Source of the DNA: Chitinophaga pinensis
Lineage (GTDB): Bacteria; Bacteroidota; Bacteroidia; UBA7662
Direction of reading: 5' to 3'
NCBI GenBank assembly: GCA_945874665.1
Contig: CAMCHJ010000003.1
Location: 1-64,000, forward strand
Length of the DNA: 64,000 nt
Under the pieces are notes generated by a model. It saw only the letters and a list, made by a program, of their open reading frames with translations. It did no database searches and had not been told where the DNA came from. The position numbers were made by a program, and so were the translations under genes. Positions 52,733-62,283 of this stretch are shown here, one piece after another. The first letter of the stretch is position 1. Every line of letters begins with the position of its first letter.

Positions 52733-55159
52733 TTAGATGTATTTGGGGAAGCTGCTTGGGTCAGTTTCGCTCATGATGTCGTAAACCGCTTCTACAACAT
52801 CCTCCACACTTGGCTTGCTGAAGTAGTCGCCATCGGTGCCATAGGCTGGCCGGTGGGCTTTAGCGGTGAGTGTACGGCCTGGACTGTCGAGCCAGAAGTA
52901 TGCGCCCTGCTCTTCCATCAAATGCTGGAAGATAAAGGCTGAGGCACCCCCAGGAACATCCTCATCGAGGATCAGAAAACGGTTGGTTTTTTTTACCGAT
53001 TTAATTAAGTCATGCTCGAGGTCAAATGGCAAAAGTGATTGTATATCAATTATTTCTGCACTTATTCCAGTTTCGGCTAATTGCTTCGCTGCGTCTAAGG
53101 CTATGCGGCAGCACGAGCCATACGTAATGATGGTAATATCGTCGCCCTCGCGTAAGGTTTCGGGCTTGCCGAGCGCAACGGTAAAGCTATCCAGGTTATC
53201 AGGCATCGTCTCTTTTAAACGGTAACCATTTAAACATTCAATAACCAAGGCGGGCTCATCGCTTTTGAGTAGCAGGTTATAGAAGCCTACAGCTTGAACC
53301 ATGTTACGAGGTACTAATAAATGCATGCCTCGGATGCTGTTGATGATCATACCAATGGGTGACCCAGAGTGCCAAATACCTTCGAGTCTGTGCCCGCGTG
53401 TTCGAATGATCAACGGGGCCTTTTGACCGCCTTTGGTTCGGTATTGCAGGGTAGCAATATCGTCGCTCATAATTTGGATGGCATACAAAAGGTAATCGAG
53501 GTACTGAATTTCGACTAAAGGACGTAAACCACGCATCGCTGCACCAAACCCCTGGCCTACAATGGTCATTTCACGTATACCCGTATCTGAGATGCGGATT
53601 TCACCGTACTTGTCTTGCATGCCTGAAAAGCCCTGGTTTACATCTCCGATTTTTCCTACATCCTCACCAATGGCAAAAAAACGAGGCTCACGTTGAAAAA
53701 TGCTGTCGAACGCCTTGTTTAAAATTTCATAACCGTTTAAAGCGGTGCTGTTTTCTGTAAATACAGGAGGAATTATGGCTTGCTTCCCAGTAGCGCCAGC
53801 TGATTCGCTGTGCAAATAACTGCTATACAAGTCCTCGTGTTTTTTATTGAGGTTGTTTTTGAAATGGCGTAGCTGTTCGAGTGCTTCGCTGCTTTCGTGT
53901 CTACAAATCCGCAGCGTGCGGCGAATGGCTCCCATGATGTCTTTGCGAATAGGATCAAGCGCACTGGCCAATTCGTTTTTTACCACAGCCACAAAACTGG
54001 CATTGGCAGAGGTGGCCACCACAGCCTCTAGCAATACTAGGGCCTCTTGAAACTCGACTTCAATATCATTCCTGAAGGCTGAATAGGCAGCTTTTTGGGC
54101 TGCTTTGACGTAGGTTGTAGCTTCTTTTTCGATGACTTCAAGCGCTGCTTCGGTGCTAATACCTTGCGACAACATCCAGTTGCGCATCTGAACCAAACAA
54201 TCGTGTTCTTGCTCCCAGGCCAGGCGCTCTGGCGATTTGTATCGCTCATGTGAGCCTGAAGTGGAGTGACCTTGCGGCTGCGTTACCTCTGTGATGTGGA
54301 AAATGGCAGGCATGTGCGTACTGCGCATCTCCTCAATAGCCGTAAGGTAGGTTTCGCATAAGGTAGGATAGTCCCAGCCCTTGGCCGTATAAATGCGAAA
54401 ACCATTGCCATTTTCGTTCGTGGCAAAGCCGCTGAGGATTTCACTGAGGTTTTCTTTCGTTGTTTGATATTTGGCAGGCACCGAAATGCCGTATTGGTCG
54501 TCCCAAATGTTGACTGCTAGCGGCACCTGTAACACGCCTGCTGCATTGATGGTTTCCCAAAAATGCCCCTCTGAGGTGGAAGCATTGCCAATGGTTACAA
54601 AGCTAACTTCGTTGCCATGCTTGCTGAAGTTGGTGAATTGATGTAATTCAGGATTGGAGCGATAGAGCTTAGAAGCAAAGGCAATACCCAATGCTCGGCC
54701 CATTTGGCCTGCCGTAGGTGAGATGTCAGAAGTGGAGTGCGGCTCAGCAGTCAGGTCTTTCCATTGACCTTGATCATCTAAAAAGCGGCTGGCAAAATGC
54801 CCGTTCATGAGTCTACCTGCTGAGGCTGGTTCAGCCTCTAACGATACGTGGGCATACAATTGTGCAAAAAACTTGCGCACGTCACTCATGCCAGTGGCAA
54901 ACATGAAGGTTTGATCGCGGTAGTAACCCGAACGGATGTCGCCATTTTTGAAGGCTTTGGCCATCGCTAATTGCGCTACTTCCTTGCCATCTCCAAAAAT
55001 ACCGAATTTGGCTTTGCCAGTGAGTACCTCTTTACGGCCTAACAAGCTCGCTTGGCGGCTTTCATAAGCAATCCGGTAATCTTGGAGCACTTCATTCTTG
55101 AAGTCTTCAAAGGTAACGGGACTGTTTTCGGGCTTGAGATTGGCTGTAGACTTCGACAT
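52733..55159 (-). CDS. Fused 2-oxoacid dehydrogenase E1 alpha/beta
   Basis: Thiamine diphosphate-dependent E1 of a branched-chain or pyruvate-type dehydrogenase complex. The product is 808 residues. Residues about 20-420 are E1 alpha (YYRDQTFMFATGMSDVRKFF; TIGNASTSEGHFWETINAAG; STSGSHERYKSPERL) and about 490-808 E1 beta (FAIGEDVGKIGDVNQGFSGM; YLDYLLYAIQIMSDDIATLQ; LILDEDVPGGASAFIF). The subunits are separate genes in many bacteria; the fusion is frequent in Bacteroidota. ATG 55159 is chosen over a 30-residue upstream extension. E2 and E3 genes are not in the window. Lipoylation by LipB (37.9 kb) would support the complex. Confidence 0.9.
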   Translation of the reverse strand: MSKSTANLKPENSPVTFEDFKNEVLQDYRIAYESRQASLLGRKEVLTGKAKFGIFGDGKEVAQLAMAKAFKNGDIRSGYYRDQTFMFATGMSDVRKFFAQLYAHVSLEAEPASAGRLMNGHFASRFLDDQGQWKDLTAEPHSTSDISPTAGQMGRALGIAFASKLYRSNPELHQFTNFSKHGNEVSFVTIGNASTSEGHFWETINAAGVLQVPLAVNIWDDQYGISVPAKYQTTKENLSEILSGFATNENGNGFRIYTAKGWDYPTLCETYLTAIEEMRSTHMPAIFHITEVTQPQGHSTSGSHERYKSPERLAWEQEHDCLVQMRNWMLSQGISTEAALEVIEKEATTYVKAAQKAAYSAFRNDIEVEFQEALVLLEAVVATSANASFVAVVKNELASALDPIRKDIMGAIRRTLRICRHESSEALEQLRHFKNNLNKKHEDLYSSYLHSESAGATGKQAIIPPVFTENSTALNGYEILNKAFDSIFQREPRFFAIGEDVGKIGDVNQGFSGMQDKYGEIRISDTGIREMTIVGQGFGAAMRGLRPLVEIQYLDYLLYAIQIMSDDIATLQYRTKGGQKAPLIIRTRGHRLEGIWHSGSPIGMIINSIRGMHLLVPRNMVQAVGFYNLLLKSDEPALVIECLNGYRLKETMPDNLDSFTVALGKPETLREGDDITIITYGSCCRIALDAAKQLAETGISAEIIDIQSLLPFDLEHDLIKSVKKTNRFLILDEDVPGGASAFIFQHLMEEQGAYFWLDSPGRTLTAKAHRPAYGTDGDYFSKPSVEDVVEAVYDIMSETDPSSFPKYI

Positions 55160-55181
55160 GAGCGCGTAATTTAAAGAAACA

Positions 55182-55189
55182 CAAAGATA
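55182..55189 (-). promoter_or_regulatory. Putative -7 element of the E1 gene
   Basis: On the minus strand TATCTTTG, 22 bp before the ATG; no -33 TTTG at standard spacing. Confidence 0.45.
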
Positions 55190-55319
55190 AGGAAAACGGG
55201 CTAAAGGTGGATTAAAGGCTTTCAATCGCTTTTTGAACCTTTTCATCAAATTTTAACTTTTTTGATTCTTAAACTTTTGTACTTTTGAGTTACTCTAAAT
55301 GTATTTAATCAAAAAAAAT

Positions 55320-55778
55320 ATGAAAAAGCTATTTGCAATCCTCTCTTTCGTTGCCATTTCTGGCACTGTATTGGCACAATCAGCTACCCCTGCTGCTGAT
55401 AATCAAAAGAAAGGCGAATTTAAGTTCGAGAAAGAAATTCATGATTTTGGAAGCATCTCGGAAGGCGAGATGGCCACCTATGAGTTTACCTTCACCAATA
55501 CAGGCAAAGAACCACTCATTATTTCTAATGTTGCTGCTTCATGCGGTTGTACAACACCTAGTTGGACGCGTGAGCCAGTGAAGCCAGGCGAAAAAGGTTC
55601 GATTAAGGCAGTTTATAATTCTGCTAACCGTCCAGGTCCATTTACAAAGCAAGTAACCATCACCAGCAATGGTAAAACACCAACCAAGGTACTTACGATT
55701 AAAGGTGTAGTCGATCGCCAGCCAAGTGGTGTTCCTGAAATCAAAAACAGCGGCGTAAGTCCGGTTACAAAACCATAA
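55320..55778 (+). CDS. DUF1573 secreted protein
   Basis: The product is 152 residues with a signal peptide (MKKLFAILSFVAISGTVLAQ). The DUF1573 core follows: KEIHDFGSISEGEMATYEFT, FTNTGKEPLIISNVAASCGC, TTPSWTREPVKPGEKGSIKA. This is an immunoglobulin-like (ASPM/SPD-2/Hydin-like) domain of unknown function, common in Bacteroidota secretomes. ATG 55320 gives the signal peptide start. TACTTTTG at 55280-55287 is a -7-like element. A terminator at 55798 follows. Confidence 0.85.
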   Translation: MKKLFAILSFVAISGTVLAQSATPAADNQKKGEFKFEKEIHDFGSISEGEMATYEFTFTNTGKEPLIISNVAASCGCTTPSWTREPVKPGEKGSIKAVYNSANRPGPFTKQVTITSNGKTPTKVLTIKGVVDRQPSGVPEIKNSGVSPVTKP

Positions 55779-55797
55779 TTCGCTTCAAATGTTAAGT

Positions 55798-55827
55798 AAC
55801 CCGTGTATCTTTGCACGGGTTTTTTTG
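55798..55827 (+). terminator. Terminator hairpin of the DUF1573 gene with a promoter-like loop
   Basis: AACCCGTG-TATCTTTG-CACGGGTT followed by TTTTTT. The 8-bp stem plus T tract is a good intrinsic terminator 20 bp after the DUF1573 stop. The loop is exactly TATCTTTG, the -7 promoter consensus, 24 bp before the aminotransferase ATG. Confidence 0.8.
55806..55813 (+). promoter_or_regulatory. Putative -7 element of the aminotransferase gene
   Basis: TATCTTTG fits TAnnTTTG and is well placed (24 bp) before ATG 55838, but it is also the loop of the preceding terminator. No TTTG was found 19 bp upstream. Confidence 0.45.
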
Positions 55828-55837
55828 TTTCATAGCT

Positions 55838-57037
55838 ATGCCAGTAATTTCTAAAAGAGGAGAAGCGATGCCTTCTTCACCAATTCGTAAGCTTGTTCCA
55901 TTTGCAGAGGAGGCTGCCTCCAGAGGTGTAACGATTTATCATTTGAACATCGGTCAGCCAGACATTGAAACGGCTCCGGAGTTCATTGAAGCGATGCATA
56001 ATTTTGAAGGAAAAGTCCTTGAATATTCGCATTCCGCTGGTTTTGAGTCGTACCGCAGACGTTATGCTGAGCGTTTTCAAGAGCGCGGATTAAATATTGG
56101 TCACAACGAAATCATCATTACCACTGGTGGCTCAGAGGCCATTGTGTTTGGCATGATGAGCTGTTTGAACCCTGGTGATGAAGTCATCATTCCTGAACCA
56201 TTTTACGCCAACTACAATGGTTTTGCACAGATGGCTGGGGTGAAGGTGGTGCCTGTAACCACGTACATCGATGATAGTTTTGCCTTGCCTGCTGCTAGTG
56301 AGTTTGAAAAACTGATTAACAAAAACACCAAGGCCATCGTTATTTGCAATCCTAACAATCCAACCGGTACGCTGTATACTGACGAAGAGCTAAATCAACT
56401 CCGAGAATTGGTGATTAAGCATGATTTGTATTTGTTTGCAGATGAAGTGTATCGGGTTTTTGTTTACGGAGATAAGGAACATACCTCCATTCTAAGCTTA
56501 CCAGGTTTAGAACAGCATGCCATCGTGGTAGAAAGTGTTTCTAAGATTTACAGTGCTTGTGGTGCACGCATTGGCGCCTTGGTTACTAAAAATAAAGCGG
56601 TCATTGCTACGGCTATGAAATTTGCACAGGCGCGATTGAGTCCGCCTACCTTAGAGCAAATCGGTGCCATGGCAGCACTTGAAACGCCACAAGCGTATTT
56701 TGATGCTGTTCGAGACGAGTATATTAGTCGCCGCGACTTGGTTGTAAACGCCCTCCGGAATATGCCAGGCGTAGTTTGCCCTAATCCCGGTGGTGCTTTT
56801 TATTGCGTGGTACGTTTACCGATTGACGATAGTGATTCCTTCTGTCAGTGGATGTTGGAATCGTTTGAGTACAACAAACAAACAGTAATGATGGCACCGG
56901 CGACTGGTTTTTATGCCAGTTCAGGCCTTGGTAAAAATGAAGTACGGATTGCTTATGTGCTTAAAAAGGAATACCTCGAGCAGGCCATGGTTTGTTTGGC
57001 GAAAGGCTTGGAAGCCTATGCCAAGAGACTTGGTTAA
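55838..57037 (+). CDS. PLP-dependent class I/II aminotransferase
   Basis: The product is 399 residues. The PLP lysine is in VESVSKIYSACGARIGALV near residue 237; ICNPNNPTGTLY and LFADEVYRVFVY are class I hallmarks (AspC/AlaT type). An aspartate or related amino acid is the likely donor, not provable here. ATG 55838 is chosen; the upstream frame start lies in the promoter/terminator. A terminator follows at 57060. Confidence 0.92.
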   Translation: MPVISKRGEAMPSSPIRKLVPFAEEAASRGVTIYHLNIGQPDIETAPEFIEAMHNFEGKVLEYSHSAGFESYRRRYAERFQERGLNIGHNEIIITTGGSEAIVFGMMSCLNPGDEVIIPEPFYANYNGFAQMAGVKVVPVTTYIDDSFALPAASEFEKLINKNTKAIVICNPNNPTGTLYTDEELNQLRELVIKHDLYLFADEVYRVFVYGDKEHTSILSLPGLEQHAIVVESVSKIYSACGARIGALVTKNKAVIATAMKFAQARLSPPTLEQIGAMAALETPQAYFDAVRDEYISRRDLVVNALRNMPGVVCPNPGGAFYCVVRLPIDDSDSFCQWMLESFEYNKQTVMMAPATGFYASSGLGKNEVRIAYVLKKEYLEQAMVCLAKGLEAYAKRLG

Positions 57038-57059
57038 TCACCTTAAAAATTCGATTATA

Positions 57060-57098
57060 CAAAACCCCTCGATAAGTAATCGAGGGGTTTTGTTTTTT
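57060..57098 (+). terminator. Terminator after the aminotransferase gene
   Basis: CAAAACCCCTCGAT-N5-ATCGAGGGGTTTTG, 14-bp perfect stem followed by TTTTTT, 22 bp after the stop. Confidence 0.93.
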
Positions 57099-57275
57099 AC
57101 CTGCTTAAAGATTTGAATTTTGATGAGCTTCGAATATTTTTCAAAAAGCAATCGAGAAATCACGAAGATGTTTAAATTGGAGCTTCCCTTTACAAATTGC
57201 TTGTTCATGGTAGCACTGTTTTTCAAACGGCTTGCTACTTAAAAACCAATTTTATTGACATAACCGAAATTCAAA

Positions 57276-59171
57276 ATGATACAGCCCATCAGCTCATTCG
57301 ACGAGTATAAACAAGTTTATGCCGCTAGTATTCAAGATCCCGCCAAATTTTGGGGTGAGGTAGCTGATCATTTTGACTGGAAAAGTCGCTGGCAAAATGT
57401 GTACAGTGGTGATTTCTCGAAAGCTGAAGTAAAGTGGTTTGATGGTGCCACATTGAACATAACTGAAAACTGTTTAGATCGGCATTTAGCGGAGCGTGGT
57501 AACAAGTTGGCCATGATTTGGGAGCCTAACGATCCAAAAGAGCGCTATGTGCGTTACACTTTTAGAGAGTTACACGAACAGGTTTCAAAGTTTGGCAATG
57601 TTTTACGAGCACAAGGGGTAGTGAAAGGCGATCGGGTGTGTATTTACATGCCCATGGTTCCGGAATTGATGGTGGCTGTACTGGCTTGTGCCCGCATCGG
57701 GGCTGTTCATTCGGTTGTTTTTGCAGGATTTGCAGCACACAGTTTATCCGATCGCATCAATGATTCGGCTTGCAAGGTGGTCATAACCGCCGATGCACTG
57801 AACCGTGGGGCCAAGCAAATTCCTTGTAAAGCGGTTATTGATGAAGCTTTGTTAAGCTGCACCTCAGTTGAAAAAGTGATTGTTTATGAGCGTGCACGAT
57901 GGCCGGTACAAATGGTTGCAGGTCGCGATATTTGGTGGCATGAAGCCATGGCCACGGCCAGTATACATTGCGAGCCAGAGGTCATGCAAGCCGAAGACAT
58001 GCTCTTTATTTTGTATACTTCGGGATCAACAGGGAAGCCAAAAGGCGTAGTTCATAGCTGCGGCGGCTATATGGTATATACCGCCTACAGCTTTGCAAAC
58101 GTTTTTCAACCTAGGGAAAGCGATGTTTACTGGTGCACAGCAGATATTGGCTGGATTACAGGTCACAGTTATTTGATTTATGGTCCCTTGCTCAACGGCA
58201 CCACCACTTTGATTTTTGAAGGTGTGCCGACCTATCCAGATCCAGGCCGTTTTTGGCAGGTTTGCGATAAACATGCAGTCAATATTTTTTACACAGCACC
58301 TACCGCTATTCGTTCGTTGATGGCAGCAGGTGAAGATCATGTGCTTGCTTACAGCTTGGATAAACTGCGGGTATTGGGATCTGTTGGAGAGCCCATTAAT
58401 GAAGAAGCTTGGCATTGGTACAACATCCACGTGGGCAAAGAACGTTGTCCTTTAACCGATACCTGGTGGCAAACCGAAACAGGGGGCATCATGATTGGTG
58501 CATTGGCCGGGGTTTCGCCTTTGAAGCCGAGTTTTGCAGGATACCCGCTGCCAGGTATTCAGCCAGTTTTGCTCAATCAAGCTGGTGAGGAAATCCATGA
58601 AAATGAGCAGGAGGGGTATTTGGCCATTAAGTTTCCTTGGCCTTCGATGATTAGGACCACCTATGGCGACCACGAAAGGTGCCGATTGACTTATTTTGAT
58701 ACTTACAAAGGCTACTATTTTACGGGAGATGGCGCGAAGCGTGCTACCAATGGCATGTATAAAATTATTGGCAGGGTTGACGATGTGATCAATGTTTCGG
58801 GACATCGTTTTGGCACCGCCGAAATCGAAAATGCCATCAACCAAAATACTCATATTGCGGAATCAGCCGTGGTAGGTTATCCACATGAGATAAAGGGACA
58901 GGGTATTTATGCCTTTGTGGTGCGTAAGGACAAGGTTTTTGATTCAATCAATTTGCGAGGCGAAATCAACGAAACGGTTACGGCACAAATTGGCAAAATT
59001 GCTAAGCCAGATAAGATTCAAATTGTAAGCGCATTGCCGAAAACCCGATCGGGCAAAATTATGCGCCGCATTCTCCGAAAAGTAGCAGAGGGCGATGTAG
59101 GCAATCTGGGGGATACCAGCACCTTACTCGATCCTTTAGTGGTTGAGGAAATTGTGGCAGGTAAGCTGTAA
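57276..59171 (+). CDS. acs: Acetyl-CoA synthetase
   Basis: Activates acetate to acetyl-CoA through acetyl-AMP. The product is 631 residues, normal length. The adenylate-forming motifs are LYTSGSTGKPKGVVHSCGGY near residue 248 and DTWWQTETGGIMIGAL near 392; the C-terminal lysine that is acetylated in characterised enzymes is in KTRSGKIMRRIL near 590. GFAAHSLSDRINDS and YWCTADIGWITGHSY are typical of Acs. The region 57099-57275 before it holds no other gene. Confidence 0.96.
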   Translation: MIQPISSFDEYKQVYAASIQDPAKFWGEVADHFDWKSRWQNVYSGDFSKAEVKWFDGATLNITENCLDRHLAERGNKLAMIWEPNDPKERYVRYTFRELHEQVSKFGNVLRAQGVVKGDRVCIYMPMVPELMVAVLACARIGAVHSVVFAGFAAHSLSDRINDSACKVVITADALNRGAKQIPCKAVIDEALLSCTSVEKVIVYERARWPVQMVAGRDIWWHEAMATASIHCEPEVMQAEDMLFILYTSGSTGKPKGVVHSCGGYMVYTAYSFANVFQPRESDVYWCTADIGWITGHSYLIYGPLLNGTTTLIFEGVPTYPDPGRFWQVCDKHAVNIFYTAPTAIRSLMAAGEDHVLAYSLDKLRVLGSVGEPINEEAWHWYNIHVGKERCPLTDTWWQTETGGIMIGALAGVSPLKPSFAGYPLPGIQPVLLNQAGEEIHENEQEGYLAIKFPWPSMIRTTYGDHERCRLTYFDTYKGYYFTGDGAKRATNGMYKIIGRVDDVINVSGHRFGTAEIENAINQNTHIAESAVVGYPHEIKGQGIYAFVVRKDKVFDSINLRGEINETVTAQIGKIAKPDKIQIVSALPKTRSGKIMRRILRKVAEGDVGNLGDTSTLLDPLVVEEIVAGKL

Positions 59172-59193
59172 GGATTGATGCGCAGTGCAGGTA

Positions 59194-60174
59194 TTAACCT
59201 AACATGCGCATACCATAGAGGAGGATTACCAACGCGATTATTTGCGTAGCGAAAATTAAACTCCCGCTCAAGGCCGCTTGAGGACCCATTTTAACCATTT
59301 GTTTTAAATTGATACTTAGACCAATTCCGCTCATAGCCAGCAGCAACAAGTAATTGCCAGTTTTTTCAAGTCCCTTCGTGTAAACTACAGGAAACAGGCC
59401 GCTTGAGGTAATGATGGCGGCAATCATAAATCCCCATACATAATTGGGGATGATGCTCAGTTTTAGCTTTGCATCGGCCGAATTTTTACTCATGCGATAG
59501 CTAATGAATAAAATAACTGGACCGAGCAGCAGAATCCTGCCCATTTTGATGAGCAAGGCCAGGGCGCCTGTTTCGGGCGAAATGCTGTAGCCAGCAGCTA
59601 CTACGTGGCCAACAGACTGGAGAATAGCTCCTGTAAAAAGGGCACTTTCGCTGGTAGAAAGCTCCAAAGCCTTAGCCATGGCAGGAAAAAGAAAGATGCC
59701 AATGGTGCCTAGCAGGTTCACCACAGTAACTGCCAAGCCAATTTCGGTGACGGTAGCTTTTAAAGCAGGTGCCGTGGCAGCTATGGCGCTATTGCCGCAA
59801 ATGCCACTGCCGGCGCCTAAAAGCCAGCGCATCGAAAGGGTCATTTTTCCGCAGTACCACTGAGAGCTCAGCAAGGTAAGCGCTACCATAAACACAATGA
59901 TCAAGAGGTAAATTGGAGAAAGTTGCTGTAGCAGCATTACGTTAAGGCCAAAGCCTAATAAAATGGTAGCAGCAGCCAACAAGTGCTTTTCAGCATATTT
60001 AAAAACTTGGATGCTTTTTTCTGACCAAGAAACAAGGTTGCCAAGGAGCAGCGACAGTACTAAAGCGATGGTAATGGCGCCTGGACCAGGAATGTAAGGG
60101 GCTAGGAAAGTTGCCAATACGGCAATGCCAAGGAGTATAAGCCAACCAATGCCGTTTTTGGGGATTTGAAACAT
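59194..60174 (-). CDS. YeiH/UPF0324 family putative sulfate exporter
   Basis: The product is 326 residues with about ten TM helices. The motif LGAGSGICGNSAIAATAPAL near residue 120 and the QSVGHVVAAGYSISPETGAL segment are typical of the YeiH family, annotated as sulfate exporter on weak evidence. It is monocistronic. Substrate not known. Confidence 0.88.
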   Translation of the reverse strand: MFQIPKNGIGWLILLGIAVLATFLAPYIPGPGAITIALVLSLLLGNLVSWSEKSIQVFKYAEKHLLAAATILLGFGLNVMLLQQLSPIYLLIIVFMVALTLLSSQWYCGKMTLSMRWLLGAGSGICGNSAIAATAPALKATVTEIGLAVTVVNLLGTIGIFLFPAMAKALELSTSESALFTGAILQSVGHVVAAGYSISPETGALALLIKMGRILLLGPVILFISYRMSKNSADAKLKLSIIPNYVWGFMIAAIITSSGLFPVVYTKGLEKTGNYLLLLAMSGIGLSINLKQMVKMGPQAALSGSLIFATQIIALVILLYGMRMLG

Positions 60175-60346
60175 GTTTGTAAATATGTAGAATTAGTTCA
60201 ATGTAATAGGTTACTTAGGTCACATGCGTTTGGGAAATGCTGAGAAAATTAATTGTCATTATTTTTGGATTATAAATCCGAATAGCATATCATTGGAGTT
60301 CCTAATCTGTTGAATGAACTTCACGGTTCAGTGGCGAAGAGCCAGT

Positions 60347-60376
60347 AAAAGTGCGTTGGTATACTGACGCACTTTT
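60347..60376 (-). terminator. Terminator after the saccharopine dehydrogenase-like gene
   Basis: AAAAGTGCGT-N10-ACGCACTTTT is a 10-bp perfect stem at the 3' end of the gene; its last bases abut the stop codon at 60376. The minus-strand T run is short (TTTT), the plus-strand run is TTTTT. Confidence 0.7.
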
Positions 60377-61719
60377 TATTTAAACTGCACGCCGTAAGCT
60401 TTCAATTCTTCCATAATGGGCTCGTACAAAGCCTTTTCGGTAGGAATCAAAACACCTTTCAATTTTAATTTCCCTTCCAAAAATAGGCGCACTGAAATGG
60501 CGAGCGGCAAGCCAACAGTTTTAGCCATGGCGGTGTAGGTTTCGTTTTCGCCTTCGAGTAACAAAGTGGATGACTCAGTTTTACTTACACCAGCTATCTC
60601 ATAAACTAAACGGTGGTGCATCACAATGAGATCGCGATCACCGGGAGCGAGTTGCCATTTGCGCTCGAGCATTTCGAGGAGCAAATCGGCAGGACTACCG
60701 CTTTTGCGTTGAAAGCAACGGTCGCTGAAAAAGTCGAGGTAATCAAATTGCACCATGGTGGTTGCTATCTGGGCTTCATCCAAATTCATGCGCTCTCGAA
60801 GCAGGTTCTCGAAACCTATTCGTACAGTTGCGCTGTTGTCTGGCGGTAAAAACATGTTTAGAAAATCGCGATAGCTCAATTTCTCGCAGTCATTTAGCTG
60901 TAATTGGTCGTTCGTTAATCCCAAAAAAACCAAAATTGCCCAGCCTTGACAAAAGTCGGGGTACCGAAAAGTCGCTCTTAAAATGGTATGAGCCGATTCC
61001 AATGCATAAAAGTCTTTATAGGGGAGCGAATCGCGATTTGCATAGGCGTCCAGAGGGCCAAAACCAGGCACATCAACGCTTTCAAACTCTCTAAAAATAC
61101 GGTTATACGGCTTAAAACGGATGTAATTATTGGCCAGGAAGCGTGCGGGACCAGGTTGAGCGGCCATCACCACGTTGCGTGGGTTCCATGAGAACTTATA
61201 ATGCCACGGATTGGTATCACAATCGCGTGGCACCAAACCGCCAGTGTAGGAGTAAAGAGCTTTGATGGTGCCGCCTTTTGCCCTAATGCCGTCGATCAGT
61301 TCCATGGTGCTCATGTGATCGATACCTGGGTCGCAGCCTATTTCATTCAAAAACAACAGTCCTTTTGCGGCAACCGCTTCGTGCATGTCCTTCATGGCGT
61401 CAGAGATGTAAGAAGCTGTGAACATCGATTTACCGAGCGCTAAACAAAGCTCAGCTACATGTATGTGCATGTCGGCGGGCATCAGCGAAACAACTACGTC
61501 TGAAGCAGCAATTTCATGGTGTAAGCTACTGGTGTCTTTTAAGTCGAGCTGAATGGCGCGTGCGGCCTTACTGTTTCCAGCTTTTTGCTGGGCGGAAGCT
61601 GCGTGTAAGTCGGCAATTGTAACCTGCCAGCCGTTTTTCTCGGCATGTTTGAGCAAGTATTCAATGAGGTAAATGGAGGAGCGACCAGCGCCTAGTACAA
61701 GAATTTTTTTCAAAACCAC
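60376..61719 (-). CDS. Saccharopine dehydrogenase family (C-terminal domain type) protein
   Basis: The product is 447 residues from GTG 61719. The Rossmann motif is KILVLGAGRSSIYLIEYLL, and the catalytic half contains NEIGCDPGIDHMSTMELID, followed by YSYTGGLVPRDCDTNPWHYK, all features of saccharopine dehydrogenase/LYS9. A lysine catabolic or homospermidine/carboxynorspermidine-like role is possible; the reaction is inferred by family only. cdd is divergent, 81 bp away. Confidence 0.88.
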   Translation of the reverse strand: MVLKKILVLGAGRSSIYLIEYLLKHAEKNGWQVTIADLHAASAQQKAGNSKAARAIQLDLKDTSSLHHEIAASDVVVSLMPADMHIHVAELCLALGKSMFTASYISDAMKDMHEAVAAKGLLFLNEIGCDPGIDHMSTMELIDGIRAKGGTIKALYSYTGGLVPRDCDTNPWHYKFSWNPRNVVMAAQPGPARFLANNYIRFKPYNRIFREFESVDVPGFGPLDAYANRDSLPYKDFYALESAHTILRATFRYPDFCQGWAILVFLGLTNDQLQLNDCEKLSYRDFLNMFLPPDNSATVRIGFENLLRERMNLDEAQIATTMVQFDYLDFFSDRCFQRKSGSPADLLLEMLERKWQLAPGDRDLIVMHHRLVYEIAGVSKTESSTLLLEGENETYTAMAKTVGLPLAISVRLFLEGKLKLKGVLIPTEKALYEPIMEELKAYGVQFK

Positions 61720-61800
61720 CGCGTTTAAAGGTTGTTTGTTATATTTTGGACAATATTAGTGAGTATTCGTGTCAATGAGAAGCACGGAAAAGCGGAAAAC

Positions 61801-62283
61801 ATGAAAGAAATTAGCAAGAATTGTCAGTTAAAGGTGCATGAAAATGCTGAACTCCTTGAGCCACAGGTAAAATTACTTTTAGATGGCGCCTTAGAAGCCA
61901 CCAAGCGTGCGTATGCACCCTACTCAGATTTTCATGTAGGCGCCGCCATACAACTTGCGAACGGTGAGTTGATGTTAGGTTGCAACCAAGAAAATGCAGC
62001 GTTTCCCAGTGGACTTTGTGCCGAGCGAGTTGCTTTTTTTGCCGCAGGCGTACAGTTCCCGGGCGTTGCCATTGAGTCTGTGGCGATAACGATTCGTTCC
62101 GATTCAAAAGCTGATGAACATCCTGCGGCGCCATGCGGAGGTTGTTTGCAAGTAATGCGCGACGTAGAACAGCGGCAAGGAAGTGCTATCAGGATTTATT
62201 TAAAAGGAGCAGGCGAGCCCGTTTTTGAAGCAGCTAGTGTGGCTACCTTCTTGCCTTTTGGCTTTGCGTTGGTGGCGAAATAA
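61801..62283 (+). CDS. cdd: Cytidine deaminase
   Basis: Deaminates cytidine and deoxycytidine for pyrimidine salvage. The product is 160 residues from ATG 61801 (the longer frame adds 23 unlikely residues). The zinc site is LCAERVAFF (Cys, Glu) near residue 78 and PCGGCLQVM (two Cys); YSDFHVGAAI and CNQENAAFPSG are substrate segments. It belongs to the homotetrameric small type. Convergent with maf without a gap. Confidence 0.95.
   Translation: MKEISKNCQLKVHENAELLEPQVKLLLDGALEATKRAYAPYSDFHVGAAIQLANGELMLGCNQENAAFPSGLCAERVAFFAAGVQFPGVAIESVAITIRSDSKADEHPAAPCGGCLQVMRDVEQRQGSAIRIYLKGAGEPVFEAASVATFLPFGFALVAK

Noticed and set aside
57099-57275. Small gene between the aminotransferase terminator and acs
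   Set aside because: Short frames lack homology-like features; the stretch holds only presumed promoter sequence.
60175-60346. Small RNA or gene between the YeiH and saccharopine dehydrogenase-like genes
   Set aside because: No ORF of credible quality and no strong secondary structure apart from the terminator at 60347.
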